Assembly (NCBI GenBank): GCA_046760155.1
Contig: JBHIDQ010000032.1
Span: 1 to 14,889 of the forward strand
DNA from: JBHIDQ01 sp046760155
GTDB taxonomy: Bacteria > Chloroflexota > Dehalococcoidia > Dehalococcoidales > RBG-16-60-22
Direction: 5' to 3'
DNA: 14,889 nucleotides
The position numbers and the translations under genes were made by a program. Positions 14,078 to 14,889 of the stretch are shown piece after piece (within the stretch, counting starts at the first letter, position 1; each line of letters begins with the position of its first letter). The notes below the pieces were generated by a model. It saw only the letters and a list, made by a program, of their open reading frames with translations, searched no databases and was not told the DNA's origin.

Positions 14078-14889
14078 ATGCGCATTAAGGATTTCGAATT
14101 TAACTTGCGTGAACTGGCCGGTTCAATGGGTGATTTTGGCACCCTTTTCCCCCTGGCCATCGGCTATTTTGCGGTTAACGGCCTGAACCCGGCTGGCCTT
14201 CTAGTGATGATGGGACTGGCCAACATATTCACCGGCGTGATTTACCGATTGCCAATGCCTATAGAGCCGATGAAAGTATTGGCCGCCACGGCTATTGCAC
14301 AGAGATGGCCTCCTTCTCTGGTCTATGCCACAGGCTTTGGCACTGGTATCATCTGGCTGATACTCTCCTTTACGGGGCTAGTTAAGAAGATAGCCGCCAT
14401 TACACCCAGAAGTGTGGTAAGAGGTATCCAAGTAACCTTGGGGATAATGCTGGCAATAGAGGGATTCAAAATGGTCTCTACCGGTTGGATTCTCGGAGTT
14501 GTTTCCATTTTCATCGTAGTTCTGCTTCGAACCAGCCGGTATGCACCGGCGGCGGTTGTTCTGATGATTCTTGGGGTCGTGGTGATGGGTATTCGCGGTG
14601 AACTTACCGGAGTAGTCAGCCCTGGTTTTACCTTACCGCCCATTACCATGTTTCGGCCAATTGAGATATGGCAGGGTCTGGTGCTGGCCGGTTTTGCTCA
14701 GATAGCACTGACGGCAACCAACGCTGTCATCGCTACCAGCGCTCTCATTACACAATACTTCCCCAACAAAGAGGTGTCTGAGAAAAAATTGGCGCTAGAC
14801 CATGGCGTCATGAATATTATCTCACCTTTTTTCGGTGGCATGCCTATGTGCCATGGCGCGGGAGGCCTAGCGGGACAATACTACTTTGG
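14078..14889 (+). CDS. MOT1-type molybdate/sulfate transporter, 3' end cut by window
   Basis: The 270 visible codons run off the window end without a stop. The protein starts MRIKDFEFNLRELAGSMGDFG and shows the MOT1/SULTR5 hallmarks: GSMGDFGTLFPLAIG in the first helix, a PxEPMKxxAA segment (PIEPMKVLAATAIA), and PMCHGAGGLAGQYYFG near the window end. Several hydrophobic helices follow each other, so it is a membrane transporter, and MOT1 members are known for high-affinity molybdate uptake. The nearby formate dehydrogenase needs Mo or W, which makes molybdate (or tungstate) the most attractive substrate; sulfate cannot be excluded. The ATG at 14078 is chosen because conserved residues begin within 15 codons; an ATG at 14068 opens only a 6-codon frame. 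It diverges from the SDR-aldolase-radical SAM operon. Confidence 0.88.
   Translation, partial: MRIKDFEFNLRELAGSMGDFGTLFPLAIGYFAVNGLNPAGLLVMMGLANIFTGVIYRLPMPIEPMKVLAATAIAQRWPPSLVYATGFGTGIIWLILSFTGLVKKIAAITPRSVVRGIQVTLGIMLAIEGFKMVSTGWILGVVSIFIVVLLRTSRYAPAAVVLMILGVVVMGIRGELTGVVSPGFTLPPITMFRPIEIWQGLVLAGFAQIALTATNAVIATSALITQYFPNKEVSEKKLALDHGVMNIISPFFGGMPMCHGAGGLAGQYYF

Noticed and set aside
14068..14088. Short upstream frame starting at ATG 14068
   Set aside because: It encodes only six residues, overlaps the -10 box, and would lie before the predicted transcription start.
14323..14649. A 108-codon minus-strand open frame
   Set aside because: It lies opposite the MOT1-like transporter, is rich in Thr/Pro/Ile as expected of an antisense reading of membrane helices, and resembles no known protein.
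1..14889. Mobile elements, CRISPR arrays, tRNA or rRNA genes
   Set aside because: I saw no transposase, integrase, regularly spaced repeats, or recognisable tRNA/rRNA sequence on either strand.

Overview
The window reads as a fragment of an anaerobic bacterial chromosome or metagenomic contig of moderate GC content. It has dense, short-spaced operons and mostly classical Shine-Dalgarno sites. The anaerobic reading rests on an oxygen-sensitive selenocysteine formate dehydrogenase fed by NuoE/NuoF and GltD-like subunits, on a radical SAM enzyme, and on a MOT1-type molybdate transporter. The gene mix would suit an anaerobic Chloroflexota (Dehalococcoidia-like) or a clostridial or deltaproteobacterial genome. 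That placement is a low-confidence inference from style and no marker gene is present.

Region 1 (1-5828, + strand) is a formate dehydrogenase operon with 12-13 nt between genes: a 5'-truncated GltD/NfnB-like FAD/NAD(P)H subunit, a NuoE-like [2Fe-2S] subunit, a NuoF-like FMN/NADH subunit, and a large catalytic FdhA. FdhA is one continuous selenoprotein. The in-frame TGA at 4179-4181 sits exactly at the catalytic Sec-His position and is followed by a SECIS hairpin with a GGUCU loop, so it must not be annotated as two genes or a pseudogene. Having two different pyridine-nucleotide flavoproteins (GltD-like and NuoF-like) suggests a soluble complex linking formate/CO2 to NAD(P)H and possibly ferredoxin, perhaps by electron bifurcation.

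Region 2 (5829-9340, + strand) starts with an inverted-repeat region containing an extended -10 element. It is followed by an MFS transporter, a short-chain dehydrogenase (SDR) and an amidase-signature hydrolase, probably one uptake-and-catabolism operon with unknown substrate. Region 3 (9383-11051) holds an SDR on the - strand and a flavoredoxin-like flavin reductase on the + strand, diverging from a 313 nt intergenic region with a good sigma70-type promoter for the SDR. Region 4 (11094-13802, - strand) is an operon in the order SDR, class II aldolase of the rhamnulose-1-phosphate aldolase type, radical SAM protein. Region 5 (13803-14889) is a divergent regulatory region with several palindromes and the 5' part of a MOT1-type molybdate/sulfate transporter. 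That transporter could supply the metal needed by the formate dehydrogenase and seems to be expressed from a leaderless or nearly leaderless mRNA.

The most unusual sequence-level observations are four. Two genes (nuoE-like and the MFS gene) have no ATG/GTG/TTG in the right place but carry a Shine-Dalgarno exactly 7 nt before an ATA and an ATT codon. The NuoF-like subunit lacks the third cysteine of its CxxCxxC cluster motif. The Sec/SECIS arrangement sits in a diaphorase-coupled formate dehydrogenase. A radical SAM enzyme of unrecognised family is coupled to an aldolase/SDR operon. No tRNA, rRNA, CRISPR array, insertion sequence or integrase was seen.
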